From Galliscardovia ingluviei (GTDB taxonomy: Bacteria > Actinomycetota > Actinomycetes > Actinomycetales > Bifidobacteriaceae), in the NCBI RefSeq assembly GCF_014635685.1, contig NZ_BMDH01000001.1:558001-622000 (forward strand): a stretch of 64,000 bases of DNA, written 5' to 3'. Of this stretch, positions 8,141 to 16,959 are shown piece after piece. The notes beneath the pieces were generated by a model that saw nothing but the letters and a program-made list of their open reading frames with translations, ran no database searches and was not told where the DNA came from. Made by a program: the position numbers and the translations under genes. Numbering within the stretch: position 1 is the first letter of the stretch; each line of letters opens with the position of its first letter.

Positions 8141-10786
8141 TTAGCTGAGGAAAGCAACAGAAGTAGTAAGCTCAATACCAGAGCCATCACGTCGCATATC
8201 GACACTAGGTAATTCTACTGGTGTGCCCGTTGCTGTGCATGCGAAAACTGGATATGAGCCAACATACGCATTCAGAAGCGTGTTTTGCCCCTTGAGGAAG
8301 CGCTGAGAACGCACACCACCTGTTGCTCGTCCCTTGACTGGGAATAGCTCAAGTGGTGTTACTTTTGCTGCCCCCGTATCCAATCCTTCGAGAGAGTCAC
8401 TATCTCCAGCAATCGTCACCACTACAGCACCTGATTGATGTGTAGTAAGTCCATCCTCGCTTTGGACTGTAGTCCAAGCAATAGTGCCAGCGCGCACTAC
8501 GCCGAAGAATATGCAGGATGCATCATCTGCAAGACGAATACCAGCCATACCAGCAGAGTTACGCCCTTGCGCACGAACTTTTTCTGCTTCAAAAGTAAGT
8601 AATGAAGCATCTGATGAGATAAAAACAAGTCGAGCGGTATCATCAGCAGGCGCTGCAGCCAATAGCTCGTCTTGATCTTTCAAATCGATAATAGACCACG
8701 AATCCATAGTTGTTGGCGATTGCCTATTCCACCGCTTAACTACACCTGAGGCAGTACCTAGAGCCAATGGTGTGGTATCTTCCATATCTACTGCAGCAAT
8801 AACTCGTTCACCAGTAACAGGATCAGTGTGCTCTGTGCCAAGAAGCAGTTCGTGCGCGTCAATTGCGTTGGCCATAGCTGATTTCAGCTCATTAGCATTC
8901 ATGGAAGTTGAAAGTCCAAGCAAAGGCAAGCTACTTACCTGCGCTAGCACTAAGCGACCGCTAGAAGCAATCAGCCCGAATTGTGCAGTAGTATGTGTAG
9001 CAAACAAACTACGTACCGGAAGGCTGAGCTTACCAGTTTCCAAAACTTGTCTTTGAACTCGACCAATACGACCGTCAGCAAGGAGTAGCACTGCGCATGG
9101 TTCATCAGTTATTGTCAGTGCCTCTTGGAGCGTATCACTATCATGACGTGCCTCTTTAATAGCTGAGGCTGCATGTTCCACAACATGTGCCTGTTGCACT
9201 GCAAGGGCAGCAGTAGAAGCAATATGTGCAGGACTCGTCTCGTGTGCTTTTGAAGATACAGGTTTCCACACGCCGTTTTCATCCTGATCGAGGATAACCG
9301 TTCTTCGAGCATCGCCCCATTGTTTGACAGCTTCATCCATTGACTGGCTGACAACAGCATCTAATTCTTCTTGAGATGAGAGAATACGGTCAAGCTCTTC
9401 AATAGTACGTTGTAGCTCGTCGCGCTCAGCATCTAATTCAATTCTGCTCAGCTTAGTCAACCTACGCAGACGCAAATCAAGAATATGACGTGCTTGTACT
9501 TCATCGAGATCAAATACAGCCATCAGCCTAGTTAAAGCGATATCAGCATTATCACTGGTACGGATAACCTGAATTACCTCATCAATATCGACAAGTGCTA
9601 AGAGCAAACCTTCAACTAAGTGCAAACGCTCTTGAGCGCGTTGTTTGCGATACTCGCTACGGCGTCGTATTACCATGCGACGGTGCTCAATCCACACATC
9701 GAGCAATGCTGCCAAACCCATAGTATGCGGTCTACCATGCACAAGTGCCACATTATTGATAGTAAAGGAATCTTCTAAAGGCGTGTGTTTGAAAAGCTGT
9801 GAGAGTACAGCTTCTGGACTAAAGCCAGTTTTTACTTCAATAACAAGGCGCGTGCCATTATGACGGTCTGTTAAATCAATTGCGGAACTAATACCATCGA
9901 GCTTCTTATTACGCACTCCTTCAGAAATGCGCTCTAATACTTTTTCAGGACCTACCATATACGGCAGCTCAGTAACAACAATACCTTTTTTTCGTGCTGT
10001 AACATTTTCAATATGGGTAACTGCGCGCGTAGTGAAAGAGCCACGTCCATGCTCGTAGGCTTCGCGTATACCATCGCGCCCCATAATAATGCCACCGCCC
10101 GGCAGGTCAGGACCTGGAACGAATTGCATTAACTCATCTAAAGTACAATCAGGATGCGCCATACGGTACTGTGCTGCGGCAACAACTTCAGCAAGATTAT
10201 GTGTAATCATATTTGTTGCCATGCCAACAGCAATACCAGAGGAGCCATTAACAAGAAGATTCGGTATAGCTGCGGGGAGCACCTCTGGTTCTTGGAGACG
10301 ATTGTCGTAGTTTGGTGAAAAATCCACAGTATGCTCATCAATGTCGGCATTCATACCGAGTGCTGGGGGAGCGAGTCGAGCCTCGGTATATCGCGAAGCT
10401 GCAGGACCGTCATCGAGAGATCCGAAATTACCATGCCCATCAACTAAGGGTATGCGCATAGCAAACGGTTGCGCAAGTCTAACCATAGCTTCATAAATTG
10501 CTGAATCACCATGAGGATGCAATTTACCCATGACTTCGCCCACAACACGAGCACTTTTCATATGAGGGCGTGTTGGGGAAAGATTCATTTGCCCCATTTG
10601 GTAAATAATACGGCGCTGTACAGGTTTGAGTCCATCCCTAGCATCGGGCAAAGCACGCGCATAAATAACAGAGTATGCATATTCGAGGAACGAGGTACTT
10701 AATTCCTCATTGAGTGGGGTTTCAATAATATGCTCGTTCACTGAACGTGGATCATACGATGGTGTTGTGCGGTGCTTTCTAGCCAC
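8141..10786 (-). CDS. parC: DNA topoisomerase IV-type subunit A (ParC/GyrA family)
   Basis: A type IIA topoisomerase A subunit of about 881 residues. The breakage-reunion domain shows [21 protein letters not shown], the quinolone region [10 protein letters not shown] (Ser and Glu at the positions equivalent to GyrA 83 and 87), and the catalytic Tyr in SRYTEARL. The C-terminal third is a beta-pinwheel domain. I see no GyrA-box QRRGGKG, which favours a ParC-like enzyme over the gyrase subunit. The start is a GTG at 10786 with aaggag 5 nt upstream, giving the usual N terminus; upstream in-frame ATGs would add a Cys/Arg-rich extension with no support. Its B subunit is not in this window. Confidence 0.88.
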   Translation of the reverse strand: MARKHRTTPSYDPRSVNEHIIETPLNEELSTSFLEYAYSVIYARALPDARDGLKPVQRRIIYQMGQMNLSPTRPHMKSARVVGEVMGKLHPHGDSAIYEAMVRLAQPFAMRIPLVDGHGNFGSLDDGPAASRYTEARLAPPALGMNADIDEHTVDFSPNYDNRLQEPEVLPAAIPNLLVNGSSGIAVGMATNMITHNLAEVVAAAQYRMAHPDCTLDELMQFVPGPDLPGGGIIMGRDGIREAYEHGRGSFTTRAVTHIENVTARKKGIVVTELPYMVGPEKVLERISEGVRNKKLDGISSAIDLTDRHNGTRLVIEVKTGFSPEAVLSQLFKHTPLEDSFTINNVALVHGRPHTMGLAALLDVWIEHRRMVIRRRSEYRKQRAQERLHLVEGLLLALVDIDEVIQVIRTSDNADIALTRLMAVFDLDEVQARHILDLRLRRLTKLSRIELDAERDELQRTIEELDRILSSQEELDAVVSQSMDEAVKQWGDARRTVILDQDENGVWKPVSSKAHETSPAHIASTAALAVQQAHVVEHAASAIKEARHDSDTLQEALTITDEPCAVLLLADGRIGRVQRQVLETGKLSLPVRSLFATHTTAQFGLIASSGRLVLAQVSSLPLLGLSTSMNANELKSAMANAIDAHELLLGTEHTDPVTGERVIAAVDMEDTTPLALGTASGVVKRWNRQSPTTMDSWSIIDLKDQDELLAAAPADDTARLVFISSDASLLTFEAEKVRAQGRNSAGMAGIRLADDASCIFFGVVRAGTIAWTTVQSEDGLTTHQSGAVVVTIAGDSDSLEGLDTGAAKVTPLELFPVKGRATGGVRSQRFLKGQNTLLNAYVGSYPVFACTATGTPVELPSVDMRRDGSGIELTTSVAFLS

Positions 10787-10863
10787 GCGTGCTCCTTCCA
10801 TTGCCAACCTCACTATAATACGACAAACTAGCCCTAATGCGTGTCTGCACTTGGAAACGAGCA

Positions 10864-10910
10864 TAAAAATACCTGCCATATCTAGTCTCAAAACCTAGAA
10901 TATGGCAGGT
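10864..10910 (-). terminator. Rho-independent terminator of the alcohol dehydrogenase gene
   Basis: ACCTGCCATA (10871-10880) pairs perfectly with TATGGCAGGT (10901-10910), with further inner pairing of CTAG segments. On the minus strand the stem is followed by a short T-run (complement of the A-run at 10865-10869). Confidence 0.8.
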
Positions 10911-10983
10911 AACTCATTCTCAAACGGCTATACGGTAAACACAAACATGGATGTATAGCACTGCTGAGAAAGTGTATTCGTGT

Positions 10984-12036
10984 TTATTCGGTAATGTTGT
11001 TTTCAATAATGACTTTGAGCGTATGATTCTCTTCTGCATTCTTGAATACGTGGTATGCTTCTTCTACTTCGGAGAGCTTGAAATGATGCGTTACTAGCTT
11101 AGAGGCATCAATCTTGCCGCTCTTCAAAACATCCAAAAGCATCTCTGTGGTATTGGCATTGACCAAACCAGTGGATAGAGTGATGTTCTTAATCCACAGA
11201 TCATCCAAATTGAAGGTAACTGGCTTGCCATGAACACCTACGTTAGAAATATGTCCGCCAATGCTGACAACATTCTGGCAAATATCAAAGGTTGCAGGGT
11301 AGCCGACACATTCGAATACTACGTCAACACCTCGTCCGCCAGTCATTTCGGCAATTTTCGCCTTAACTTCTTCAGTAGTTGTTGACAGTACAGTATCGGT
11401 TGCACCAAACTCACGAGAAGCATCAAGACGAGCTTGTGAAAGATCAACCATAATAATGCGGCTTGGTGAGTAGAACTGTACGGAAAGCAGTGCAGACAAT
11501 CCGATAGGACCTGCACCCACAATACATACGGTGTCGCCTGGCTTGACGTGTGATGGTAGTACGCCAATCTCATATGCCGTTGGCAAAATATCAGACAACA
11601 TCACCAAGGCTTCATCATTTACAGAATCTGGTGCATGATACAGGCTGCCATCTGCCTGAGGAATATGAATATATTCGGACTGAGTGCCTTCGATTAAATG
11701 ACCTAAAATCCAACCCCCGTTCTCGCAATGACTTGGTAGATTGTGCTTGCAGTAATAGCAAGTGTTGCATGCAGTTACGCAGGAAACAATAACTCTATCG
11801 CCGACTTTGAAGTTGTTGACCCCATCACCAACTTCTTCGACAATACCGATGCCTTCGTGACCTAATGTTGTTCCTGGTTTGCATGCTGGTACGTCACCAC
11901 CAAGAATATGTAAATCAGTGCCACAAATAGTGGTTTTCTGCATTCGCACTACGGCATCAGTTGGCTTCACAACATGTGGGCGTTCCTTATCAGCAAGCTT
12001 GAGAACCCCAGCTGATTCATAAACTGCTGCTTTCAT
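10984..12036 (-). CDS. Zinc-dependent alcohol dehydrogenase (MDR superfamily)
   Basis: A 350-residue medium-chain dehydrogenase. The catalytic-zinc motif is in CGTDLH and GHEGIGIVEEVG, the structural-zinc cysteines are in CNTCYYCKHNLPSHC, and the NAD(P)-binding loop is VGAGPIGLSAL. It resembles bacterial secondary alcohol, sorbitol or butanediol-type dehydrogenases, so the substrate is open. The start at 12036 has aaaggag 6 nt upstream. A GTGA-N6-TCAC palindrome lies 64-77 nt upstream of the start, suggesting CRP/FNR-type control. Its terminator is at 10864-10910, so it is a single-gene unit. Confidence 0.88.
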   Translation of the reverse strand: MKAAVYESAGVLKLADKERPHVVKPTDAVVRMQKTTICGTDLHILGGDVPACKPGTTLGHEGIGIVEEVGDGVNNFKVGDRVIVSCVTACNTCYYCKHNLPSHCENGGWILGHLIEGTQSEYIHIPQADGSLYHAPDSVNDEALVMLSDILPTAYEIGVLPSHVKPGDTVCIVGAGPIGLSALLSVQFYSPSRIIMVDLSQARLDASREFGATDTVLSTTTEEVKAKIAEMTGGRGVDVVFECVGYPATFDICQNVVSIGGHISNVGVHGKPVTFNLDDLWIKNITLSTGLVNANTTEMLLDVLKSGKIDASKLVTHHFKLSEVEEAYHVFKNAEENHTLKVIIENNITE

Positions 12037-12098
12037 AATGTGCTCCTTTGCGCATAGTGTGGATAACAGCAATTCAGGTCTAACGTATTTTTATAAAA

Positions 12099-12114
12099 AG
12101 TGATATATATCACA
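12099..12114. promoter_or_regulatory. CRP/FNR-type palindrome upstream of the alcohol dehydrogenase
   Basis: GTGATATATATCAC (12100-12113) is a perfect palindrome and, with its flanks, matches nine of the ten defined bases of the CRP/GlxR consensus TGTGA-N6-TCACA. It lies in the 170-bp gap between the minus-strand dehydrogenase and the plus-strand phosphatase-superfamily gene. A second site of the same type precedes pflB (61285-61300). Confidence 0.6.
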
Positions 12115-12206
12115 TAAAAAAATATTTTTCTGGCGTGTCCTAATTTATGGAGATATTGACCTGACTATGTTTTGCACTTGACACGCCCCAGTGGTTCAAT
12201 AGCACT

Positions 12207-13406
12207 ATGAACTTTGAGATGCCAACATTATCAACGCTGCATACTTTGCTTGACCCCATAGATTGCAGACAAGAACAACAAAGGCATCTTTCTTCGGTTC
12301 TTCCAGCATTAAGTGCTGCCTTGGGCGTCCCTATTCCAACACCAGTGCATCCGCATCCTCAGCAACTGGCTCAGAGCCTACACATTCCTAGCTGTGAGCG
12401 AGCTGTAGTTGTGTTTATTGATGGTTTAGGTTTTTGGAATTTGGTGCTGCGTATAGGACATACACCAAATATGCGGGCTATGTTGCGTCAGCAATATAAC
12501 GACCAACCAATATGGACCACACAACCAAGTACCACAAGTGTAGCTATTCCAACGTTTGGAACAGGTACAGCACCTGGATTTACTGGCATGTTTGGGTATA
12601 CACAGCGTAATCCACGCACCGGCAACAAAGCACAAATGATCACCTTTACTGATGATATTGCACCGCGTGAAGTGCAGCATCAGCCGACAATATTTTCTCA
12701 AATTGATCAGCAGGGAATGCGGGTTACTTCCATAGGATTGCCTCGTTTTGAACACTCTGCGCTTACTGAGGCTGCTCTTAAGGGAGGAGCGTTTATTGGT
12801 AGTGAAAGCCCTCGTATGCGTCTCAAACATGCACTTGCTGCTAACGAAACCCCAGGGCTAACATACTTATATATTCGTGACCTTGATAAAACAGCCCATA
12901 AAAGTGGGTGGGATAACGATGCTTGGGTAGCACAGCTAGAAAAAATTGATACGATTATTGGTACATTACGTCGTATGCTTGCGCCTGGAACATTATTAGT
13001 AATTACTGCTGATCATGGCGTGGTCAATATGGTCGAGCAGGATCAAATTGATATAGCTGATAATCCGATGCTCCAAGAAGGAGTTGAACTTGTTGCGGGT
13101 GAGCCTCGTGCGCCAATGCTATATACTACTTTGGGTCAACAAGATGCTGTTGCGCAACGATGGCAAGAAGTATTAGCCGATAGGGCAGTAGTACTAACGC
13201 AAGAAGAGGCACTCAACCAAGGTATATTTGGTGCAGTACAACCCCATACATTGCCATGGCTTGCAGATGTATTCGTACTTACTCAAGGGCAACATACTAT
13301 TGTAGATTCACGTACACAGCGCGAGCAAGAGCGTACTCTTCCAGCAGTGCATGGATCGCGCACGCAGATGGAAATGGAGATTCCGCTATTGATGGAAGTG
13401 CTATAG
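12207..13406 (+). CDS. Alkaline-phosphatase-superfamily phosphodiesterase/pyrophosphatase
   Basis: A 399-residue protein of the nucleotide pyrophosphatase/type I phosphodiesterase group. It shows the metal-binding FIDGLGF near residue 72, the TTQPSTTSVAIPTF segment carrying the catalytic Thr/Ser, Asp-Leu-Asp-Lys-Thr-Ala-His in the middle, and the ITADHGVV metal motif near residue 270. There is no clear signal peptide, so it is probably cytoplasmic. The substrate is not known from sequence. The ATG at 12207 is weakly supported; one at 12222 is also possible. Convergent with the NADH dehydrogenase gene, and in my reading it marks the left border of the respiratory island. Confidence 0.8.
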   Translation: MNFEMPTLSTLHTLLDPIDCRQEQQRHLSSVLPALSAALGVPIPTPVHPHPQQLAQSLHIPSCERAVVVFIDGLGFWNLVLRIGHTPNMRAMLRQQYNDQPIWTTQPSTTSVAIPTFGTGTAPGFTGMFGYTQRNPRTGNKAQMITFTDDIAPREVQHQPTIFSQIDQQGMRVTSIGLPRFEHSALTEAALKGGAFIGSESPRMRLKHALAANETPGLTYLYIRDLDKTAHKSGWDNDAWVAQLEKIDTIIGTLRRMLAPGTLLVITADHGVVNMVEQDQIDIADNPMLQEGVELVAGEPRAPMLYTTLGQQDAVAQRWQEVLADRAVVLTQEEALNQGIFGAVQPHTLPWLADVFVLTQGQHTIVDSRTQREQERTLPAVHGSRTQMEMEIPLLMEVL

Positions 13407-13479
13407 CACCTCAAGAGATTGTATGTGAGTGGACTCAATACAACATACATACAAAATAGATTTAAGCTCAAAATACAAA

Positions 13480-13507
13480 GGCTCTACACCGCGAGGGATG
13501 TAGAGCC
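13480..13507. terminator. Hairpin between convergent genes
   Basis: GGCTCTACA (13480-13488) pairs with TGTAGAGCC (13499-13507) around a 10-nt loop, in the gap between the phosphodiesterase and the minus-strand NADH dehydrogenase. It could serve both directions; no strong T-run. Confidence 0.6.
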
Positions 13508-13535
13508 AATACTATAACTACCTATAATTTACGAT

Positions 13536-14738
13536 TTAGTGATACAGATCGAAGCACCCGAGTGAGAGTACTTCTTTCAAGCCGCCCAAATCATTGAGGG
13601 ACTTATTCCTAATCATCTTCTTGATAGCAGATGCAGGATAGCCCTTTACCTTAGTTTTACCTACAACACCAAAAGCATGAGTATTACCTACAGAAGCTAC
13701 CGTTCCTTGAGACACGAAGGAGAATGGCTCAGTGGCTTCACCACGCAACTGGTGGGCAAGATTCTTGGCTACGTGAGCGCCCATACGGGAAGCAATCTGT
13801 GCTGTAGTTGGATATGGACGGTTGGACTGCTTGTCCATGAATGCGGAAACATCACCGATAATATACACATTCTTGTGCTCTTGATCGGTAAGATCATCAT
13901 TGACAATAACGCGACCACGGCGCTGGCTAAATCCAGATTCACCCATTACTGGAGAACCACTTACACCAGTCGTCCAAATAATAGTACCAGCCTTAATTGT
14001 CTGAGGCTGCTCGTCATCACCAGCGGTGTAGAGCACTTCGCCAGGGTTGATACCCTTAATCTTGCAACCAGTCATCAGCTTAATACCAAGCTTTTCAATA
14101 AGTTGCAAACCATATTGTGCTAGTTCATCATCGAACATTGGCAAAATACGTGTTGCGGCTTCTACACAGACAATTTCAATCTGCTCAGGAGCAACCCCTG
14201 CAAGCTCAGCATACTTTTTGCGTTCATCGGTGAGAGCACCAGCCAATTCAATACCGGTGAAACCAGCGCCACAGACGAGCAAACGCAGATCGTTAGGATC
14301 ATGAGACTGACGATAATGCTTCATAGTCTCAACAATATGCTCATGGATACGTTCAGCAGTTGGAATAGTAACCATTTGCAAAGCATGCTCTGCAGCACCT
14401 GGAATGCCAAAGGTTTCAGAAACAAAGCCGAGGGCAATAACCAAATAGTCATAGTGTAATGCATCATGATTACGTAGTGTTACCTTCTGGGCATCCCTGT
14501 CAATAGTAACAACCTCGTCCTGAACAAACGTGGTTTTATCGTTTAATACTTCTTGGATTGGGAAGGTAATTTTGGTGCGTGGTTGAGAGCCTGCAGCTAC
14601 CTCATGAAGCTCCGCTGCTTCATAATGGAAGTCATTGCGATCAACCAATGTGATGTGGAAATCACCCTGTTGCTTTTGCAGATTACGAACAGTCTTCAAA
14701 CCTGCGTAGCCGGCCCCCAATACTAGTATTTCTTTCAT
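13536..14738 (-). CDS. ndh: Type II NADH dehydrogenase (NDH-2)
   Basis: A 400-residue FAD-dependent NADH:quinone oxidoreductase, a non-proton-pumping entry point for electrons into a quinone pool. The first Rossmann motif LGAGYAGLKT (FAD) is at the N terminus and the second, CGAGFTGIELAG (NADH), near residue 155; the VYIIGDVSAF FAD motif is near residue 300. The DFHYEAAELHEVAAGS segment resembles the quinone-reductase proteins of lactobacilli. There is no membrane span; the C-terminal region probably provides peripheral membrane attachment. It lies 31 nt after menA with aaaggag upstream, so the two are likely co-transcribed. Quinone reduction fits the adjacent menA and cyd genes. Confidence 0.88.
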   Translation of the reverse strand: MKEILVLGAGYAGLKTVRNLQKQQGDFHITLVDRNDFHYEAAELHEVAAGSQPRTKITFPIQEVLNDKTTFVQDEVVTIDRDAQKVTLRNHDALHYDYLVIALGFVSETFGIPGAAEHALQMVTIPTAERIHEHIVETMKHYRQSHDPNDLRLLVCGAGFTGIELAGALTDERKKYAELAGVAPEQIEIVCVEAATRILPMFDDELAQYGLQLIEKLGIKLMTGCKIKGINPGEVLYTAGDDEQPQTIKAGTIIWTTGVSGSPVMGESGFSQRRGRVIVNDDLTDQEHKNVYIIGDVSAFMDKQSNRPYPTTAQIASRMGAHVAKNLAHQLRGEATEPFSFVSQGTVASVGNTHAFGVVGKTKVKGYPASAIKKMIRNKSLNDLGGLKEVLSLGCFDLYH

Positions 14739-14769
14739 TTAAGGCTCCTTTACCCTAATGTTCCAAACC

Positions 14770-15684
14770 CTACTCTAACCAGTTATTTATAATAATTCCA
14801 GCACAGTACGTTGCTGCGTGTACAACTGAGCTAACAGCTAAAATTCGTACTGCACAAATAAAGGTTTCTCTTTTTACTTGTCGTTGCCATAGCAGGCGTG
14901 TCTGATGGTAGATAAACGGTATTAACAATAGAGTCAATAGCACACTATAAGGAGCAAGACCTAGCATTGCTTGACATACTACCGCTACTAAAGCAAGCAC
15001 ATTCGCACTTGCAAACGCATATAAACCACCTTTGATGCCGATATAATTGACGATGGTGTATCGATGATTACTCTCGTCTTCCTCCTTATCACACAGATTA
15101 TTAGCTAACATTAAATTTGAAATCCATAAGGTATTTGGTAAAGCAATAAGGAAAATTTTTGTTAGGGTTGCAATATCCCAAGTAAACATCTGGTAAGTGT
15201 TGAGATAAACGCAAATAAGCGTAATCATAAAACCCATAGTAAAACCAGAAAACAGCTCGCCCAAAGGCAAACTTGACAGTGGGCGAGGGCCTGCTGAATA
15301 TGCGAGCCCTACAGCAAAACAGAATACTCCCATTGCCAGCATTGGCCAACCTACAACCCATACCAATGCTAAACCAATAACCATGGCAACTATAAAAAAT
15401 ATAATAAGTAAACTGCGGATAGTACGTAGTGAAAGATGTTCACGCCCAATAATGTTGGTGTGTTGTTGATAGACATCATTGTCAGCATGTTGATAATCGT
15501 TGTAATTATCCCAAATATCGACAAACATATTGAACAGGAACATGGCAATAAAAAAGCCAATCGTGAGATACCAGTGTATGGAACCGTAATAATACCAGCT
15601 AAAACACACGCCAATAAGGCAGGGTAAGACGCTGGCTATTTTCGCCTTCATTTCTACCAACTCCATAAATACTGGAATGGTCAT
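14770..15684 (-). CDS. menA: UbiA-family prenyltransferase, probable MenA
   Basis: A 304-residue integral membrane protein with about eight to nine hydrophobic spans. The two Asp-rich motifs of the UbiA family are visible: DIWDNYNDYQH near residue 60 and NNLCDKEEDE near residue 195. MenA attaches a polyprenyl chain to 1,4-dihydroxy-2-naphthoate to give demethylmenaquinone. The start at 15684 is fixed by aaaggag 6 nt upstream. It shares a divergent promoter region with the polyprenyl diphosphate synthase gene, its presumed donor, and precedes ndh. Another UbiA substrate is possible, but the cyd and ndh context argues for a respiratory quinone. Confidence 0.8.
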   Translation of the reverse strand: MTIPVFMELVEMKAKIASVLPCLIGVCFSWYYYGSIHWYLTIGFFIAMFLFNMFVDIWDNYNDYQHADNDVYQQHTNIIGREHLSLRTIRSLLIIFFIVAMVIGLALVWVVGWPMLAMGVFCFAVGLAYSAGPRPLSSLPLGELFSGFTMGFMITLICVYLNTYQMFTWDIATLTKIFLIALPNTLWISNLMLANNLCDKEEDESNHRYTIVNYIGIKGGLYAFASANVLALVAVVCQAMLGLAPYSVLLTLLLIPFIYHQTRLLWQRQVKRETFICAVRILAVSSVVHAATYCAGIIINNWLE

Positions 15685-15779
15685 GAACGACTCCTTTACA
15701 CACCTGAATCTCCACAACCATACTATACTGGTACGCGCAATAATGTAAGGGGAATGTGATATTTCTCTCTATTCTTATG

Positions 15780-15809
15780 TTGTTATATGTAGGAACACTG
15801 GTGCATACT
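15780..15809 (+). promoter_or_regulatory. Probable promoter of the polyprenyl synthase gene
   Basis: TTGTTA (15780-15785) and CATACT (15804-15809) are 18 bp apart, 29 nt before the start codon. On the other strand TATAGT (complement of 15722-15727) is a candidate -10 for menA, so the 153-bp gap is a divergent promoter region. Confidence 0.5.
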
Positions 15810-15837
15810 TATGAAGTAAGCGTGATAGAGGAGTACC

Positions 15838-16818
15838 ATGGTATCGTATTGGCGACAATATCCGGATATTGAAGTGAAGCTGCAAGCAGTTCGTGAGTTT
15901 ATTAAACAACGCGTACAGATAAGCAATACCGATATTGAATCAGCTATTATTGCCATGAATGCAGCCGGTGGTAAATATCTGCGTCCGGCTTTTTTCTTCA
16001 TGTTTACAGGATTTACGGAGCATAAGCAATATAGCGATGACGAGCGTATAGCCGTTGCTGCCTCCCTAGAAATTCTCCATATGGCAACGCTTATCCATGA
16101 CGATATTATTGATGATTCGCCGTTACGTCGTGGGCAAGTGAGTATTCAATCACATTATGGCAAAGATGTAGCTGTATATACTGGTGATTTCCTGTTTACC
16201 GTGTTTTTTGAACTCGTCATCGAAACCATGCAGGGCTCTCCATATTTAGCAGTTAATGCGCAGGCAATGAAGAGAATTTTGCTTGGTGAATTAGATCAAA
16301 TGTATTTGCGGTTTAATCAAGAGCAGACAGTTGATAATTATTTGCAAAGCTGCACTGGCAAAACGGCTGAGCTATTCCGCTTGGCTTGTGAAGAAGGCGC
16401 ATACTTTGGTGGTGCAGATACAGCAACTGTTGAACGAGCGGGGCGCATCGGGATTAATATTGGATTGGCATTTCAAATTCTTGATGATATTTTGGATTAC
16501 ACTGCACAAGAAGGTGAAGTACAAAAGCCTGTGCTAGAAGATTTGGCAACAGGTGTTTACACATTGCCTTTACTAGCTGCGTATGAAGGTCATGCTCAGG
16601 ATTTTAAGCCGTATCTTGACAAAGGGCTCAATATTTCACATGAGGATATTCGCACTGTAGCGCGTATGGTTCGTGATTTTCATGGAGTAGACAAGGCTCG
16701 TGAATTAGCTCAATCATTTACTCAGCGTGCGCTTGATGATATTGAGCAATTACCTCATACTCCGGCACGTAAGAATCTCATGAAGCTCACACGCCAACTG
16801 TTGCATCGCACTCGCTAG
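15838..16818 (+). CDS. Long-chain polyprenyl diphosphate synthase (hepta/octaprenyl type)
   Basis: A 326-residue trans-isoprenyl diphosphate synthase. The first Asp-rich motif is HDDIIDDSPLRRG near residue 85 and the second is FQILDDILDYT near residue 210. The residues before the first motif are small (LIHDD preceded by Ala-Thr), which fits long-chain products rather than farnesyl or geranylgeranyl chains. The start has gaggag 5 nt upstream. Divergent transcription from menA and the neighbouring cyd operon indicate that it supplies the menaquinone side chain; a single-subunit enzyme would suffice. Chain length cannot be read from the sequence. Confidence 0.85.
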   Translation: MVSYWRQYPDIEVKLQAVREFIKQRVQISNTDIESAIIAMNAAGGKYLRPAFFFMFTGFTEHKQYSDDERIAVAASLEILHMATLIHDDIIDDSPLRRGQVSIQSHYGKDVAVYTGDFLFTVFFELVIETMQGSPYLAVNAQAMKRILLGELDQMYLRFNQEQTVDNYLQSCTGKTAELFRLACEEGAYFGGADTATVERAGRIGINIGLAFQILDDILDYTAQEGEVQKPVLEDLATGVYTLPLLAAYEGHAQDFKPYLDKGLNISHEDIRTVARMVRDFHGVDKARELAQSFTQRALDDIEQLPHTPARKNLMKLTRQLLHRTR

Positions 16819-16877
16819 TGTGGGCGTGAGAGTACTCATTTACAGAAAATAAGCATTTTTGCTGGGAATACGCGTTT

Positions 16878-16923
16878 ATATACGATATGCCGCACAGATC
16901 ACTCTATGCGGCATATCGTATAT
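16878..16923. terminator. 17-bp perfect stem between convergent respiratory genes
   Basis: The 17 bases at 16878-16894 are the exact reverse complement of 16907-16923, with a 12-nt loop. It lies between the ends of the polyprenyl synthase gene and cydC and probably acts as a bidirectional terminator, although no good T-run is seen on either side. Confidence 0.65.
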
Positions 16924-16959
16924 GGTTATCAGTATCGATACCTAGGCACTGATTCGCAA

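Noticed and set aside
10787-10891. N-terminal extension of the topoisomerase subunit
   Set aside because: The extra residues are Cys/Arg-rich and unlike the family; aaggag sits exactly before the GTG at 10786.
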